This document shows positions 44,772 to 53,888 of a stretch of 64,000 nucleotides of DNA, piece after piece. Made by a program: the position numbers and the translations under genes. Source of the DNA: Aquabacterium humicola (GTDB lineage Bacteria; Pseudomonadota; Gammaproteobacteria; Burkholderiales; Burkholderiaceae_C); the NCBI RefSeq assembly GCF_030167915.1, contig NZ_JARGNB010000001.1, forward strand, positions 1,116,001-1,180,000, in the 5' to 3' direction. The notes beneath the pieces are model-generated. The model saw nothing but the letters and a program-made list of their open reading frames with translations, searched no databases and was not told the DNA's origin. Within the stretch, counting starts at the first letter, position 1; each line of letters starts with the position of its first letter.

Positions 44772-47700
44772 ATGGCGATCACAAGCACCAGCGCCGCCCG
44801 CAAGGACGATCTCCTGGCCCCGGTCAAGACGCTGGTGCAGGCCAAGCTGCCGGCCGAGCAGCGCGAGACGCTCGCCGCCTTCGTCGACCAGTACTTCGGC
44901 CAGGTCGACCCCGAGGACCTCGCCGAGCGCGACACCGGCGACCTGTACGGCGCGGCGCTGTCGCACTGGCATTTCGCGCGCAAGCGCGAGCCCGGCCGCG
45001 CGAAGGTGCGCGCCTTCAACCCGACGATCTCCGAGCACGGCTGGCAGTCGACGCACACGATCATCGAGATCGTCAACGACGACATGCCCTTCCTCGTCGA
45101 TTCGGTGACGATGGAGGTCAATCGCGACGGGCTGACCCTGCACCTGATCGTGCACCCGATCCTCGACGTGCAGCGCGACGCCAACGGCGTGCTGCAGGGC
45201 CTGGGTGGCGGCACGCGCGAATCCTTCATGCATGTCGAGGTCGACCGCGTGCCCGAGCCGCAGCGGCTGGAGACGCTGGTGGCCGACATCGAGCGCGTGC
45301 TGGGCGACGTCCGCGCCGCCGTCACCGACTGGCAGGCGATGCGCGACCGCGTGACGGCGCTGGTGCAGCAGATCGACGTCAGCCCGCCACCGCTGCCGCG
45401 CGACGAGGTCAGCGAGGGCCAGGCCTTCCTGCGCTGGCTGGCCGACAACCACTTCACCTTCCTCGGCTGCCGCAGCCACACGCTGGGACTGCACGACGGC
45501 CAGGACGTCGTCGGCGTCGTCGCCGGCTCGGGCCTCGGCATCCTGCGCGACGAGGCGGCGCTGGACGTCGTGCCCACCTACACCGCGCTGCCGCCCGAGG
45601 TGCGCGCCTTCGCGCGCCGGCCCGAGCTGCTGGTGGTCACCAAGTCGACCGCGCGCTCCACCGTGCACCGGCCGGGCTACCTCGACTACATCGCCGTCAA
45701 GCGCTTCGGTGCCGACGGCGAGGTGGTCGGCGAGGACCGCTTCCTCGGCGTCTTCACCTCGACGGCCTACAGCGCGAGCCCGGTGGACATCCCGCTGCTG
45801 CGCCGCAAGGTCGGCGAGATCGTCGAGCGGGCGGGCCTGACCGCGGGCAGCCACGCCGGCAAGGCGCTGCTGAACATCCTCAACACCTACCCGCGCGACG
45901 AGCTGTTCCAGACGCCGACCGACGAGCTGCTGCACATCGCGATGGGCATCCTGCACCTCGGCGACCGGCAGCGCTTCCGCGTCTTCGTTCGCCGCGATCC
46001 GTTCGAGCGCTTCCTGTCCTGCATGATCTACGCGCCGCGCGAGAACTACACCACCGAGCTGCGCCAGAAGTGGCAATCGATCCTGGTGCAGGCCTTCAAC
46101 GGCCTGGGCTCGGAGTTCAACGTCGCGCTCAGCGAATCGGTGCTCGGGCGCATCCACATCACGGTGCGCACACAGCCCGGGCACATCCCGGCCTTCGACG
46201 TGCGCGAGATCGAGCAGCGCCTCGTCGCCGCCGCCCGGCGCTGGGAAGACGACCTGAAGACCGCGCTGCTCGAATCGGCGGGCGAAGCGCGCGGCGTCGC
46301 GCTGCTGCGCCAGTACGGCGCCGCCTTCCCGGCGGGCTACCGCGAGGATTTCAGCGCCCGCGCCGCCGTGCCGGACATCGAGATGATGGCCCGCCTGACC
46401 GATGCCGAGCCGGTGGCGATGAGCCTGTACCGCCCGCTCGAGGCCGCACCGGGCACGCTGCGCTTCAAGCTCTTGCGCCTCGGCGAGCCGCTGACCCTGT
46501 CGGCCAGCCTGCCGATGCTCGAGCACATGGGCATGAAGGTGCTCGACGAGCACCCGTACCACGTCGCGCCCAAGGATGCCGCGCCGGTGTGGATCCACGA
46601 CTTCGGGCTGCGCGCCGAAGCCGGCGGCGAGGTCGAGGTCGACGATCTGCATGCCGTCTTCGAGGAGGCCTTCGCCGCGGTGCTGCGCGGCGAGGTCGAG
46701 AACGACGACTTCAACCGCCTCGTCGTCGCCGCGCAGCTGCCGGCCTACGAGATCGTCGTGCTGCGCGCGTATGCGCGCTACATGCGGCAGATCGGCTTCG
46801 CGCTGTCGCAGGCCTTCGTCGAGCAGACGCTGGTCGCCCATGCCGGCATCGCGCGCGAGCTGCTGGCGCTGTTCAAGGCGCGCTTCGATCCGGCCGGCGG
46901 CGCCGAGAACGACGCCCGCGCGAAGGCCCACCAGCAGGCGATCGAGAAGGCGCTCGAGCAGGTGGCGAACCTGTCCGAAGACCGCGTGCTGCGCCAGCTG
47001 CTCGGGCTGATGCTCGCGACCACCCGCACCAACTGCTGGCGCCGCAACAGCGCCGGCCAGCGCCGCGGCTTCCTGTCCTTCAAGTTCGATTCGTCGAAGG
47101 TGCCCGGGCTGCCGGCGCCCAAGCCGATGTTCGAGATCTTCGTCTACTCGACGCGCTTCGAGGGCGTGCACCTGCGCGGCGGCAAGGTCGCGCGCGGCGG
47201 GCTGCGCTGGTCGGATAGGCCGGAAGACTTCCGCACCGAGGTGCTGGGCCTGGTGAAGGCGCAGATGGTCAAGAACACCGTCATCGTGCCGGTGGGCTCC
47301 AAGGGCGGCTTCGTGCTGAAGAAGGCGCCGCCGCCGAGCGACCGCGACGCGTACATGAAGGAAGGCATCGCCTGCTACCAGGACTACCTGCGCGGCCTGC
47401 TCGACGTCACCGACAACCTCGTCGGCGGCAAGATCGTGCCGCCGCCCGACGTGCGCCGCCACGATCCGGACGACCCCTACCTCGTCGTCGCCGCCGACAA
47501 GGGCACCGCCACCTTCAGCGACTACGCCAACGCGATCAGCAAGGAGTACGGCCACTGGCTCGGCGATGCCTTCGCCTCCGGCGGCTCGATCGGCTACGAC
47601 CACAAGGCGATGGGCATCACCGCGCGCGGCGCGTGGGAATCGGTCAAGCGCCACTTCCGCGAGATGGGCGTGGACACGCAGTCGCAGGACTTCACCGTCG

Positions 47701-49589
47701 TCGGCATCGGCGACATGTCGGGCGACGTGTTCGGCAACGGCATGCTGCTGTCGCCGCACATCCGGCTGGTCGCCGCCTTCGACCACCGCCATGTGTTCCT
47801 CGACCCGAACCCGAACGCCGCGATCGGCTTCGCCGAGCGCCAGCGCCTGTTCACCTTGCCGCGCTCGTCGTGGGCCGACTACGACGCCAAGCTGATCTCG
47901 CCCGGCGGCGGCGTGTTCGCGCGCAGCGCGAAGTCGATCGCGATAACGCCCGAAGTACGTGCCGTGCTCGGCCTCGCTGCGGACACCGAATCGATGACGC
48001 CGACCGAGCTGGTCAACGCGATCCTGAAGGCGCCGGTCGACCTGCTCTACAACGGCGGCATCGGCACCTACGTGAAGGCCGAGAGCGAGACGCATGCGCA
48101 GGTCGGCGACCGCGCCAACGACGCGCTGCGCGTCAACGGCCACGAGCTGCGCTGCAAGGTGGTCGCCGAAGGCGGCAACCTCGGCTGCACGCAGCTCGGC
48201 CGCATCGAGGCCGCGATGGCCGGCGTGCGCATCAACACCGACGCGATCGACAACTCCGCCGGCGTCGACACCTCGGACCACGAGGTCAACATCAAGATCC
48301 TGCTCGGGCTGCCGGTCGCCGACGGCGAGCTCACCGAGAAGCAGCGCAATGCGCTGCTGCCGGAGATGACCGACGAGGTCGCTGCGCTGGTGCTGCGCGA
48401 CAACGTCTTCCAGACGCAGGTGCTGTCGGTCACCGGCCACATCGCGCCGCAGCTGCTCGACGCGCAGGCGCGCTTCATGCAGTTCCTCGAGAAGGCCGGC
48501 CGGCTGAACCGCGCGATCGAGTACCTGCCCGACGACGACGCGATCGCCGAGCGCCGCGCCGCGGGACTGGGGCTGACCTCGCCCGAGCGCGCGGTGCTGC
48601 TGGCCTACAGCAAGATGTGGCTGTACGACGAGCTGGTGGCCTCGCCGCTGCCCGACGATCCGTGGGTGGCCACGGCCCTCGAGCGCTATTTCCCGCAGCG
48701 GCTGAAGAACGGCTTCGCGCACTGGATGCCGCGCCATCCGCTCAAGCGCGAGATCATCGCCACGCACGTCATCAACAGCATGCTCAACCGCGTCGGCAGC
48801 ACCTTCGTGCACCGGCTCGGCGAAACCACCGGCGCGCGGCCCTTCGAGATCGTGCGTGCCTACCTGATCAGCCGCGAGATCTTCGGCATCGTCGGCCTGT
48901 GGGTGGCGATCGAGGCGCTGGACAACAAGGTGGCCGACGCGGTGCAGTCGCACATGCTGATCGACCTGTCGCGCCAGCTCGAGCGCGGCACCAAGTGGTT
49001 CCTGCGCTCGAAGCGGCTTGGCGAGGACATGGCGGCGACGATCGGCCACTTCACGCCCGGCGTCGAAGGCATCCGCGCGCGGCTGCCGCAGCTGCTGGAG
49101 GCCGACGAGCGCGCGCGCGTCGACAAGGCGATCGCGAACTACGTCGACCAGGGCGTGCCGCGCGAGCTGGCCGAGCGCGTCGTCAACTTCGCGGCGCTGT
49201 TCTCGACCTTGGACATCGCCGAAGTCGCCGGCAACGCCAAGCGGCCGGTGGAGCCGGTGGCCGCGGTCTACTTCGACATCACCGCGCGGCTGGGCATCTC
49301 GTGGCTGCGCGACCGCATCGCCGCGCTGCCCGGCGACCAGCACTGGCAGATGCTGGCCAAGGGCGCGATGCTCGACGACCTGCAGAGCCTGCAGCGCGGC
49401 ATCACCGGCGCGGTGCTTGGCGGCGGAGCGGGTGATGCGGAGCCCGCGGCATTGGTCGGCCACTGGGTCGCCGACAACCAGCGTGCGCTGGAACGCGCCT
49501 CGCAGCTGATGACCGAGCTGCGCGCCGCCCCGGCGCCGGATGCGGCCATGCTGTCGGTGGCGCTGCGGGAGCTGCGGGCGCTGGGCTGA
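44772..49589 (+). CDS. gdhB: Large NAD-dependent glutamate dehydrogenase (180-kDa class)
   Basis: Catabolic NAD-specific glutamate dehydrogenase of 1605 aa, releasing ammonia and 2-oxoglutarate from glutamate. The N-terminal half carries ACT-like regulatory segments (HTIIEIVNDDMPFLVDSVTM near 95). The catalytic core lies near 790-1260: RGGLRWSDRPEDFRTEVLG, the active-site Lys region VPVGSKGGFVLKKA, and the nucleotide-binding FTVVGIGDMSGDVFGNGML. Length fits the roughly 1600-residue class known from Streptomyces and Pseudomonas, which is often allosterically controlled. ATG 44772 has GAGGAG upstream. Confidence 0.96.
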   Translation: MAITSTSAARKDDLLAPVKTLVQAKLPAEQRETLAAFVDQYFGQVDPEDLAERDTGDLYGAALSHWHFARKREPGRAKVRAFNPTISEHGWQSTHTIIEIVNDDMPFLVDSVTMEVNRDGLTLHLIVHPILDVQRDANGVLQGLGGGTRESFMHVEVDRVPEPQRLETLVADIERVLGDVRAAVTDWQAMRDRVTALVQQIDVSPPPLPRDEVSEGQAFLRWLADNHFTFLGCRSHTLGLHDGQDVVGVVAGSGLGILRDEAALDVVPTYTALPPEVRAFARRPELLVVTKSTARSTVHRPGYLDYIAVKRFGADGEVVGEDRFLGVFTSTAYSASPVDIPLLRRKVGEIVERAGLTAGSHAGKALLNILNTYPRDELFQTPTDELLHIAMGILHLGDRQRFRVFVRRDPFERFLSCMIYAPRENYTTELRQKWQSILVQAFNGLGSEFNVALSESVLGRIHITVRTQPGHIPAFDVREIEQRLVAAARRWEDDLKTALLESAGEARGVALLRQYGAAFPAGYREDFSARAAVPDIEMMARLTDAEPVAMSLYRPLEAAPGTLRFKLLRLGEPLTLSASLPMLEHMGMKVLDEHPYHVAPKDAAPVWIHDFGLRAEAGGEVEVDDLHAVFEEAFAAVLRGEVENDDFNRLVVAAQLPAYEIVVLRAYARYMRQIGFALSQAFVEQTLVAHAGIARELLALFKARFDPAGGAENDARAKAHQQAIEKALEQVANLSEDRVLRQLLGLMLATTRTNCWRRNSAGQRRGFLSFKFDSSKVPGLPAPKPMFEIFVYSTRFEGVHLRGGKVARGGLRWSDRPEDFRTEVLGLVKAQMVKNTVIVPVGSKGGFVLKKAPPPSDRDAYMKEGIACYQDYLRGLLDVTDNLVGGKIVPPPDVRRHDPDDPYLVVAADKGTATFSDYANAISKEYGHWLGDAFASGGSIGYDHKAMGITARGAWESVKRHFREMGVDTQSQDFTVVGIGDMSGDVFGNGMLLSPHIRLVAAFDHRHVFLDPNPNAAIGFAERQRLFTLPRSSWADYDAKLISPGGGVFARSAKSIAITPEVRAVLGLAADTESMTPTELVNAILKAPVDLLYNGGIGTYVKAESETHAQVGDRANDALRVNGHELRCKVVAEGGNLGCTQLGRIEAAMAGVRINTDAIDNSAGVDTSDHEVNIKILLGLPVADGELTEKQRNALLPEMTDEVAALVLRDNVFQTQVLSVTGHIAPQLLDAQARFMQFLEKAGRLNRAIEYLPDDDAIAERRAAGLGLTSPERAVLLAYSKMWLYDELVASPLPDDPWVATALERYFPQRLKNGFAHWMPRHPLKREIIATHVINSMLNRVGSTFVHRLGETTGARPFEIVRAYLISREIFGIVGLWVAIEALDNKVADAVQSHMLIDLSRQLERGTKWFLRSKRLGEDMAATIGHFTPGVEGIRARLPQLLEADERARVDKAIANYVDQGVPRELAERVVNFAALFSTLDIAEVAGNAKRPVEPVAAVYFDITARLGISWLRDRIAALPGDQHWQMLAKGAMLDDLQSLQRGITGAVLGGGAGDAEPAALVGHWVADNQRALERASQLMTELRAAPAPDAAMLSVALRELRALG

Positions 49590-49630
49590 TCAGGCGGCCC
49601 GGCGGACGGGGCGCCGGGCCAGGACCCGCG

Positions 49631-50446
49631 TCACGCGAAGAGGCGCTGCGCGAGCGCCTCGTCCAGGCCCTCCACGCCCTCGAGCTGCACGCCGAAGCGC
49701 TTCGCGAGCACCTCGCGCAGCGCGTCGGCGCTGTCCAGTTCCTGCGACTCGACGCGGCCGTCGAGCCCGTAGAAGGTGAGTTGCCGGTCGCGCAGCGCCA
49801 GCCGCCCGTCGGGCAGCGCGCGGGCGGCGACCAGCGTGCTGCGAAACATCGACTGCGGGTGCTGGCACAGGTAGAAGCAGGCCATCTCGTAGTCGACGCG
49901 CAGCTGCGGCTGCTGGTCGAAGCGGTAGAGGTCGCGCCATTCGCCATGCACTTCGACCTGGGCCGTGTACAGGCCATCGGCGTGGTTCAGGCGCGCCGGG
50001 CCGTGCGGCGTGGTCTGCGGCGAGCGGCGGTCGAGCCGCAGCGGCGCGGTCAGCGTGTGGCCGCCGAAGCCGACATCGGCCAGGTAGCGGGTGACGCCGA
50101 TGGTCACCAGCAGCAGCATGTGGGTGCGCGGCCGCGGCGTGTCGTCGGGCGCGTTCCAGCGCACCCGTGCGGCGAGCTCCAGCACGGTGAAGCCCAACGC
50201 GCGCAGCGCGGCGGCAAGCAGCAGGTTGTGCTCGAAGCAGAAGCCGCCGCGGCGCTGGTGCACCAGCTTGCGTTCGAGCGACGGCACGTCGAGCGCCAGC
50301 GGCCGGCCGAGCCAGGGATCGAGGTTCTCGAAGGGAATGGCCTGGGCGTGCGCGCGTTGCACGGCGGCGAGCACGGCCAGGGTGTTGCTGCGTTCGCCGG
50401 CGTAGCCGATGCGGTGCAGGTAGTGGTCGAGGGACAAGTCGGACAT
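49631..50446 (-). CDS. nat: Arylamine N-acetyltransferase
   Basis: Cytoplasmic NAT of 271 aa transferring acetyl from acetyl-CoA to arylamines. The catalytic triad is visible: Cys70 in RRGGFCFEHN, His in PRTHMLLLV and Asp in YLADVGFGGHT. The N-terminus LDHYLHRIGYAGERSNTLAV is typical. ATG ending at 50446 is preferred over a start 12 bases earlier. A physiological substrate in this organism is unknown. Confidence 0.95.
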   Translation of the reverse strand: MSDLSLDHYLHRIGYAGERSNTLAVLAAVQRAHAQAIPFENLDPWLGRPLALDVPSLERKLVHQRRGGFCFEHNLLLAAALRALGFTVLELAARVRWNAPDDTPRPRTHMLLLVTIGVTRYLADVGFGGHTLTAPLRLDRRSPQTTPHGPARLNHADGLYTAQVEVHGEWRDLYRFDQQPQLRVDYEMACFYLCQHPQSMFRSTLVAARALPDGRLALRDRQLTFYGLDGRVESQELDSADALREVLAKRFGVQLEGVEGLDEALAQRLFA

Positions 50447-50480
50447 GGCCACCATCATCGCATCGCGACCGGCGCCGTCC

Positions 50481-50495
50481 CCCCACGAAGTGGGG
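50481..50495. repeat. GC-rich hairpin between nat and the aldo/keto reductase gene
   Basis: CCCCAC/GTGGGG (50481-50486 with 50490-50495, loop GAA) lies within an outer pairing ACCGG/CCGGT in the 64-base gap. It recalls the hairpins at 17374-17412 and is probably another GC-rich intergenic palindrome. Confidence 0.5.
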
Positions 50496-50510
50496 ATGGA
50501 GGGGGCCGGT

Positions 50511-51371
50511 TCAGCGCATCGCGAGCGGGCGTTTCTGTTTCGGCGGCGGAAAGTGGCGGTCGAGCGCCGCCAGCACGTCGGCCGGCAGCGTCGTGCCGGC
50601 GGCGGCGAGGTTGTCCTGCAGGTGCTGGCGGTTCACCGCCTTCGGGATGCCGACGACGCCCGGCTGCGCCTGCACCCAGGCCAGGGCCAGCTGCGCGGCC
50701 GACAGCCCGAGCGGCGCGCCGAGCGCGGCCAGCGCATCGGCGCGCGCGAGCGCGCCTTCGTCGATCGGGCTGTAGGCCATCAGCGGCAGGCCCCGCGCGC
50801 GCTGCCACGGCAGCAGCGCCGCCTCGGGGCCGCGTTCGCTCAGCGAGTAGTAGACCTGGTTGACCGCGCACGGCGCGCCGGACGGCCCGGTCACGGCGGC
50901 CAGCTCCTCGAGGTCGTCGACGTCGAGGTTGCTGACGCCCCAGTGCAGCAGGTGTCCCTCGGCCACCAGCGCCTGCATCGCCTCGGCGGTCTCGGCCAGC
51001 GGATGCGACCCGCGCCAGTGCAGCAGGTACAGGTCGATGCGCTCGAGCTGCAGCCGCTGCAGGCTGCGCGCGCAGGCCGCCGGCACGCCGCGACGGCTGG
51101 CGTTGTGCGGATAGACCTTGCTGACGACGAAGAGCTGGTCGCGGCTGACGTCGCCCGCGCGCAGCGCATCGGCGATGGCCTGCCCGAGCACCGTCTCGGC
51201 ACCGCCTTCGCCGTACATCTCGGCGGTGTCGAAGAGCCGGTAGCCGAGCGCGATCGCGTCGCGGATCGCGGCGATCTCGGCGCGCCGGCGGCCCGCCGAT
51301 TCCCCGTAGCGCCAGGTGCCGAGCCCGAAGGCGGGCATCCGGGCACCACCGGGCAGTTCGAGGGTCTTCAT
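50511..51371 (-). CDS. Aldo/keto reductase
   Basis: NADPH-dependent oxidoreductase of the AKR superfamily, 286 aa. The tetrad is visible: Asp48 and Tyr53 (FDTAEMYGEGG), Lys in VVSKVYP and His in YLLHWRGS. The cofactor loop GIPKAVNRQHLQDN is at the C-terminal side. ATG ending at 51371 gives the standard short N-terminus (MKTLELPGGARMPAFGLGTW). Substrate unknown; many bacterial AKRs of this type reduce 2,5-diketogluconate or methylglyoxal. Confidence 0.93.
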   Translation of the reverse strand: MKTLELPGGARMPAFGLGTWRYGESAGRRRAEIAAIRDAIALGYRLFDTAEMYGEGGAETVLGQAIADALRAGDVSRDQLFVVSKVYPHNASRRGVPAACARSLQRLQLERIDLYLLHWRGSHPLAETAEAMQALVAEGHLLHWGVSNLDVDDLEELAAVTGPSGAPCAVNQVYYSLSERGPEAALLPWQRARGLPLMAYSPIDEGALARADALAALGAPLGLSAAQLALAWVQAQPGVVGIPKAVNRQHLQDNLAAAGTTLPADVLAALDRHFPPPKQKRPLAMR

Positions 51372-51453
51372 CGCGGCCTCCGCTGCAGCTGCTGACAGGG
51401 CAGTTTGGCATGCGGACGGCAGCGCGCGCCGGCCTGGGCGACACTGTCGGCCG

Positions 51454-51957
51454 ATGCAGCACGAACTCCCCTCGACGCTGAAGGTCGCGACCATCTGGAT
51501 GCTGGTCGGCCTGGCCGTCTTCCTCGGCGTGCAGGCCTGGCAGCGCGAGGCGCGCGCCAGCCGCTTCACCGCCAACGACGGCGTGATCGAGATCCGCCGC
51601 GCCGACGACGGCCACTACCACTGGCCGGGCGAGATCAACGGCCGGCGCGTCGTCTTCCTGATCGACACAGGCGCCACCGGCACGGCGATCTCGACCGCGC
51701 TGGCCGCCGAGCTCGGGCTGCCGGTGGAACGCGAGGTCACGTCGATGACCGCCAACGGCCCGGCGCGCGGGCAGGAAGTGCGGGCCGACGTGAAGCTCCA
51801 GGGCGGCGTGCTGGCCGAGCGCCTGCGCATCACCGCGCTGCCCGGGCTCGGCATGCAGCCGCTGCTGGGCATGAACGTGCTCGGCCAGTTGCGCTGGCAG
51901 CAGCGCGACGGCGTGCTGCGCATCGAGGGCGGCGCGCCGGGCGCGCCGCGCTCCTGA
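51454..51957 (+). CDS. Membrane-anchored retropepsin-like aspartic protease
   Basis: Protein of 167 aa with one N-terminal membrane helix (TIWMLVGLAVFLGVQAW) and a periplasmic clan-AA aspartic protease domain with VFLIDTGATGTAIS (catalytic Asp near 70) and the second-half GMQPLLGMNVLGQL. It matches the TIGR02281-type retroviral-like proteases of proteobacteria, which act as dimers. A -10-like GACACT lies 8 bases before the ATG with no ribosome-binding site. Substrate unknown. Confidence 0.88.
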   Translation: MQHELPSTLKVATIWMLVGLAVFLGVQAWQREARASRFTANDGVIEIRRADDGHYHWPGEINGRRVVFLIDTGATGTAISTALAAELGLPVEREVTSMTANGPARGQEVRADVKLQGGVLAERLRITALPGLGMQPLLGMNVLGQLRWQQRDGVLRIEGGAPGAPRS

Positions 51958-51963
51958 ACGCCG

Positions 51964-52308
51964 TCAGGCGCGCAGCTCGTCGACGCTGCGGCCGGCCGCC
52001 AGCGCCGCCTTGAACCAGCCGGGCCGCGGGCCGCGGCCCGACCAATGGTTGCCGGCGCCGTCGCTGAAGCCGCGGCGCCCCTTGGCCTTCTTCTTCGGCG
52101 CGGCCGTGGCGCCGACCCGGGCCTGGGGGCCCGGCTTGCCGCGTAGGCTGCGGCCGAAGCCGAGCTCCTCGGCACTGATCGCGTACAGCGCGATCGCCTG
52201 CTTGATGCGTTCTACGACGCTCGATTTCTCCCTGGCCTTCAGCGCCTCCGCTTCGCGTTGCAGCGACTCGATGCGCTTTCGGATATCAGCCAGTGATGAC
52301 GATGCCAA
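51964..52308 (-). CDS. H-NS-family nucleoid protein
   Basis: H-NS-like DNA-binding protein of 114 aa. An N-terminal coiled coil (LADIRKRIESLQREAEALKA) mediates oligomerisation and the C-terminus FSDGAGNHWSGRGPRPGWFK is the AT-hook-like DNA-binding loop of the family (WSGRGxxPxW). A basic linker PKKKAKGRRG joins them. The start is taken as TTG ending at 52308, with GGAG about 7 bases upstream and a family-like start; an ATG 12 codons earlier (52344) has no ribosome-binding site and adds MLPACPHPPEPQ. Probably silences AT-rich genes. Confidence 0.87.
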   Translation of the reverse strand: MASSSLADIRKRIESLQREAEALKAREKSSVVERIKQAIALYAISAEELGFGRSLRGKPGPQARVGATAAPKKKAKGRRGFSDGAGNHWSGRGPRPGWFKAALAAGRSVDELRA

Positions 52309-52400
52309 CTGGGGCTCCGGTGGGTGAGGACAGGCCGGGAGCATAAGCGAGCCGCCCGCCGCCCGTATTCCGGCGCCTGTCGCTGATGCAAGATCGGCCC

Positions 52401-53888
52401 ATGGGCACCCCGTTCGAAGATTCGTCGTCGCCGGCAGCGCTGCCGGCCATCACCCAGCGCCGGCTGATCGGCACGCGGCAGCTGTCGCCGGTCGAGCTGC
52501 TCGAGGCCTGCATCGCGCGCATCGAGGCCTTCGAGCCGGCGGTCAACGCGCTGTGCGCCACCGACTTCCAGCGCGCCCGCGAGGCCGCCCGTGCCGCCGA
52601 GGCCGCGCTGATGCGCAACGAGCCGCTGGGCCCGCTGCACGGCCTGCCCGTCGGCATCAAGGACCTCGAGGACACCGCCGGCCTGCGCACCACCTACGGC
52701 AACATCGCGTTCCGCAACCATGTGCCGGCGGCCGACGCGCTGATCGTCGAGCGCCTGAAGGCGGCCGGCGCGATCGTGCTGGCGAAGACCAATACGCCGG
52801 ACGGCGGCGCCGGCGCGAACACGCGCAACGCCGTCTGGGGCGCCACCGGCAATCCCTTCGACCCGAGGCTCAATGCCGGCGGCTCGTCCGGCGGCTCGGC
52901 GGTCGCGCTGGCGCTGGACTACCTGCCGCTGGCCACCGGCTCGGACCTCGGCGGCTCGCTGCGCATCCCGGCGGCGCTGTGCGGCGTCGTCGGCTTCCGG
53001 CCGTCGCCCGGGCTGGTGCCGAACGAGACCCGCGCGGTGGCCTTCAGCCCGCTGTCGATCACCGGGCCGATGGCGCGCTCGGTCGGCGACCTCGAGCTGA
53101 TGCTGCAGGCGATCAGCGGCGCCGATGCGCGCGACCCGTGGTCGCACGGGCCGCGCTTCGAGCCGCAGCCGATGCCGGACCTGTCGCGCCTGTCGATCGG
53201 CTACACCGAGGACTTCGGCGGCTGCGCGGTGGACGAGGACATCCGCCGCAGCTTCCGCGACCGCATCGATGCGCTGGCCAACCGGGTCGGCCGGCTCGAG
53301 CCGGTGGACTTCCCGTACGGCGACGCCGACCGCGCCTTCGACGTGCTGCGCGCCGAGAGCTACCTGGCGAACCACCTCGACGCGTGGCGCGAGCGGCCGC
53401 AGACCCTATCGCCCAATGTACGCGCCAACATGGCGCTCGCCGCGCAGTTCACGCTGGCCGACGGCGCCGCCGCCGGCGCCGAGCAGGCACGGCTCGCGCG
53501 CGCGCTCGCCGCGCTGCTGCAGCGCCACCACCTGATCCTCGCGCCGGTGACGCCGGTGTCGCCCTTCCCCTGGTCGACCTGGTACGCCGAGCAAGTGCAG
53601 GGCCGGCCGATGCGCAACTACTACCACTGGCTGGCGCTGACCTATGTGATCACCTTGACCGCGCACCCGGCGCTCGCGCTGCCCTGCGGCCGCGACCAAA
53701 GCGGCCTGCCCTTCGGCCTGCAGCTGATCGGCCGGCTGCACGGCGATGCGCCGCTGCTGGCCGCCGCCCGCGCGCTGGAGGCGCTGTTCGCCGACGACCC
53801 CACGCTGGCGCGCCCGCGCCCCGATGTCGCCGCGCTGCGCACGCCGCAGCCGGCGCTGAAGTCCATCGTCACCGACCCGCCGACATGA
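52401..53888 (+). CDS. Amidase (amidase signature family)
   Basis: Amidase-signature hydrolase of 495 aa. The Ser-cis-Ser-Lys triad is intact: Lys in GIKDLEDTAG (near 88), the cis-Ser in GGSSGGSAVALAL (near 162) and the nucleophile in TGSDLGGSLRIP (near 186). The start could be ATG 52401 or ATG 52386; neither has a ribosome-binding site, and a -10-like CAAGAT lies 6 bases before 52401. The stop overlaps the FAD oxidoreductase (ATGA), so the pair may process an amide and then an amine product. Confidence 0.9.
   Translation: MGTPFEDSSSPAALPAITQRRLIGTRQLSPVELLEACIARIEAFEPAVNALCATDFQRAREAARAAEAALMRNEPLGPLHGLPVGIKDLEDTAGLRTTYGNIAFRNHVPAADALIVERLKAAGAIVLAKTNTPDGGAGANTRNAVWGATGNPFDPRLNAGGSSGGSAVALALDYLPLATGSDLGGSLRIPAALCGVVGFRPSPGLVPNETRAVAFSPLSITGPMARSVGDLELMLQAISGADARDPWSHGPRFEPQPMPDLSRLSIGYTEDFGGCAVDEDIRRSFRDRIDALANRVGRLEPVDFPYGDADRAFDVLRAESYLANHLDAWRERPQTLSPNVRANMALAAQFTLADGAAAGAEQARLARALAALLQRHHLILAPVTPVSPFPWSTWYAEQVQGRPMRNYYHWLALTYVITLTAHPALALPCGRDQSGLPFGLQLIGRLHGDAPLLAAARALEALFADDPTLARPRPDVAALRTPQPALKSIVTDPPT

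Noticed and set aside
44736-49463. A 1575-codon open frame opposite the NAD-glutamate dehydrogenase gene
   Set aside because: Composition is the mirror of the sense gene and no motif is present; the sense frame is unambiguous.
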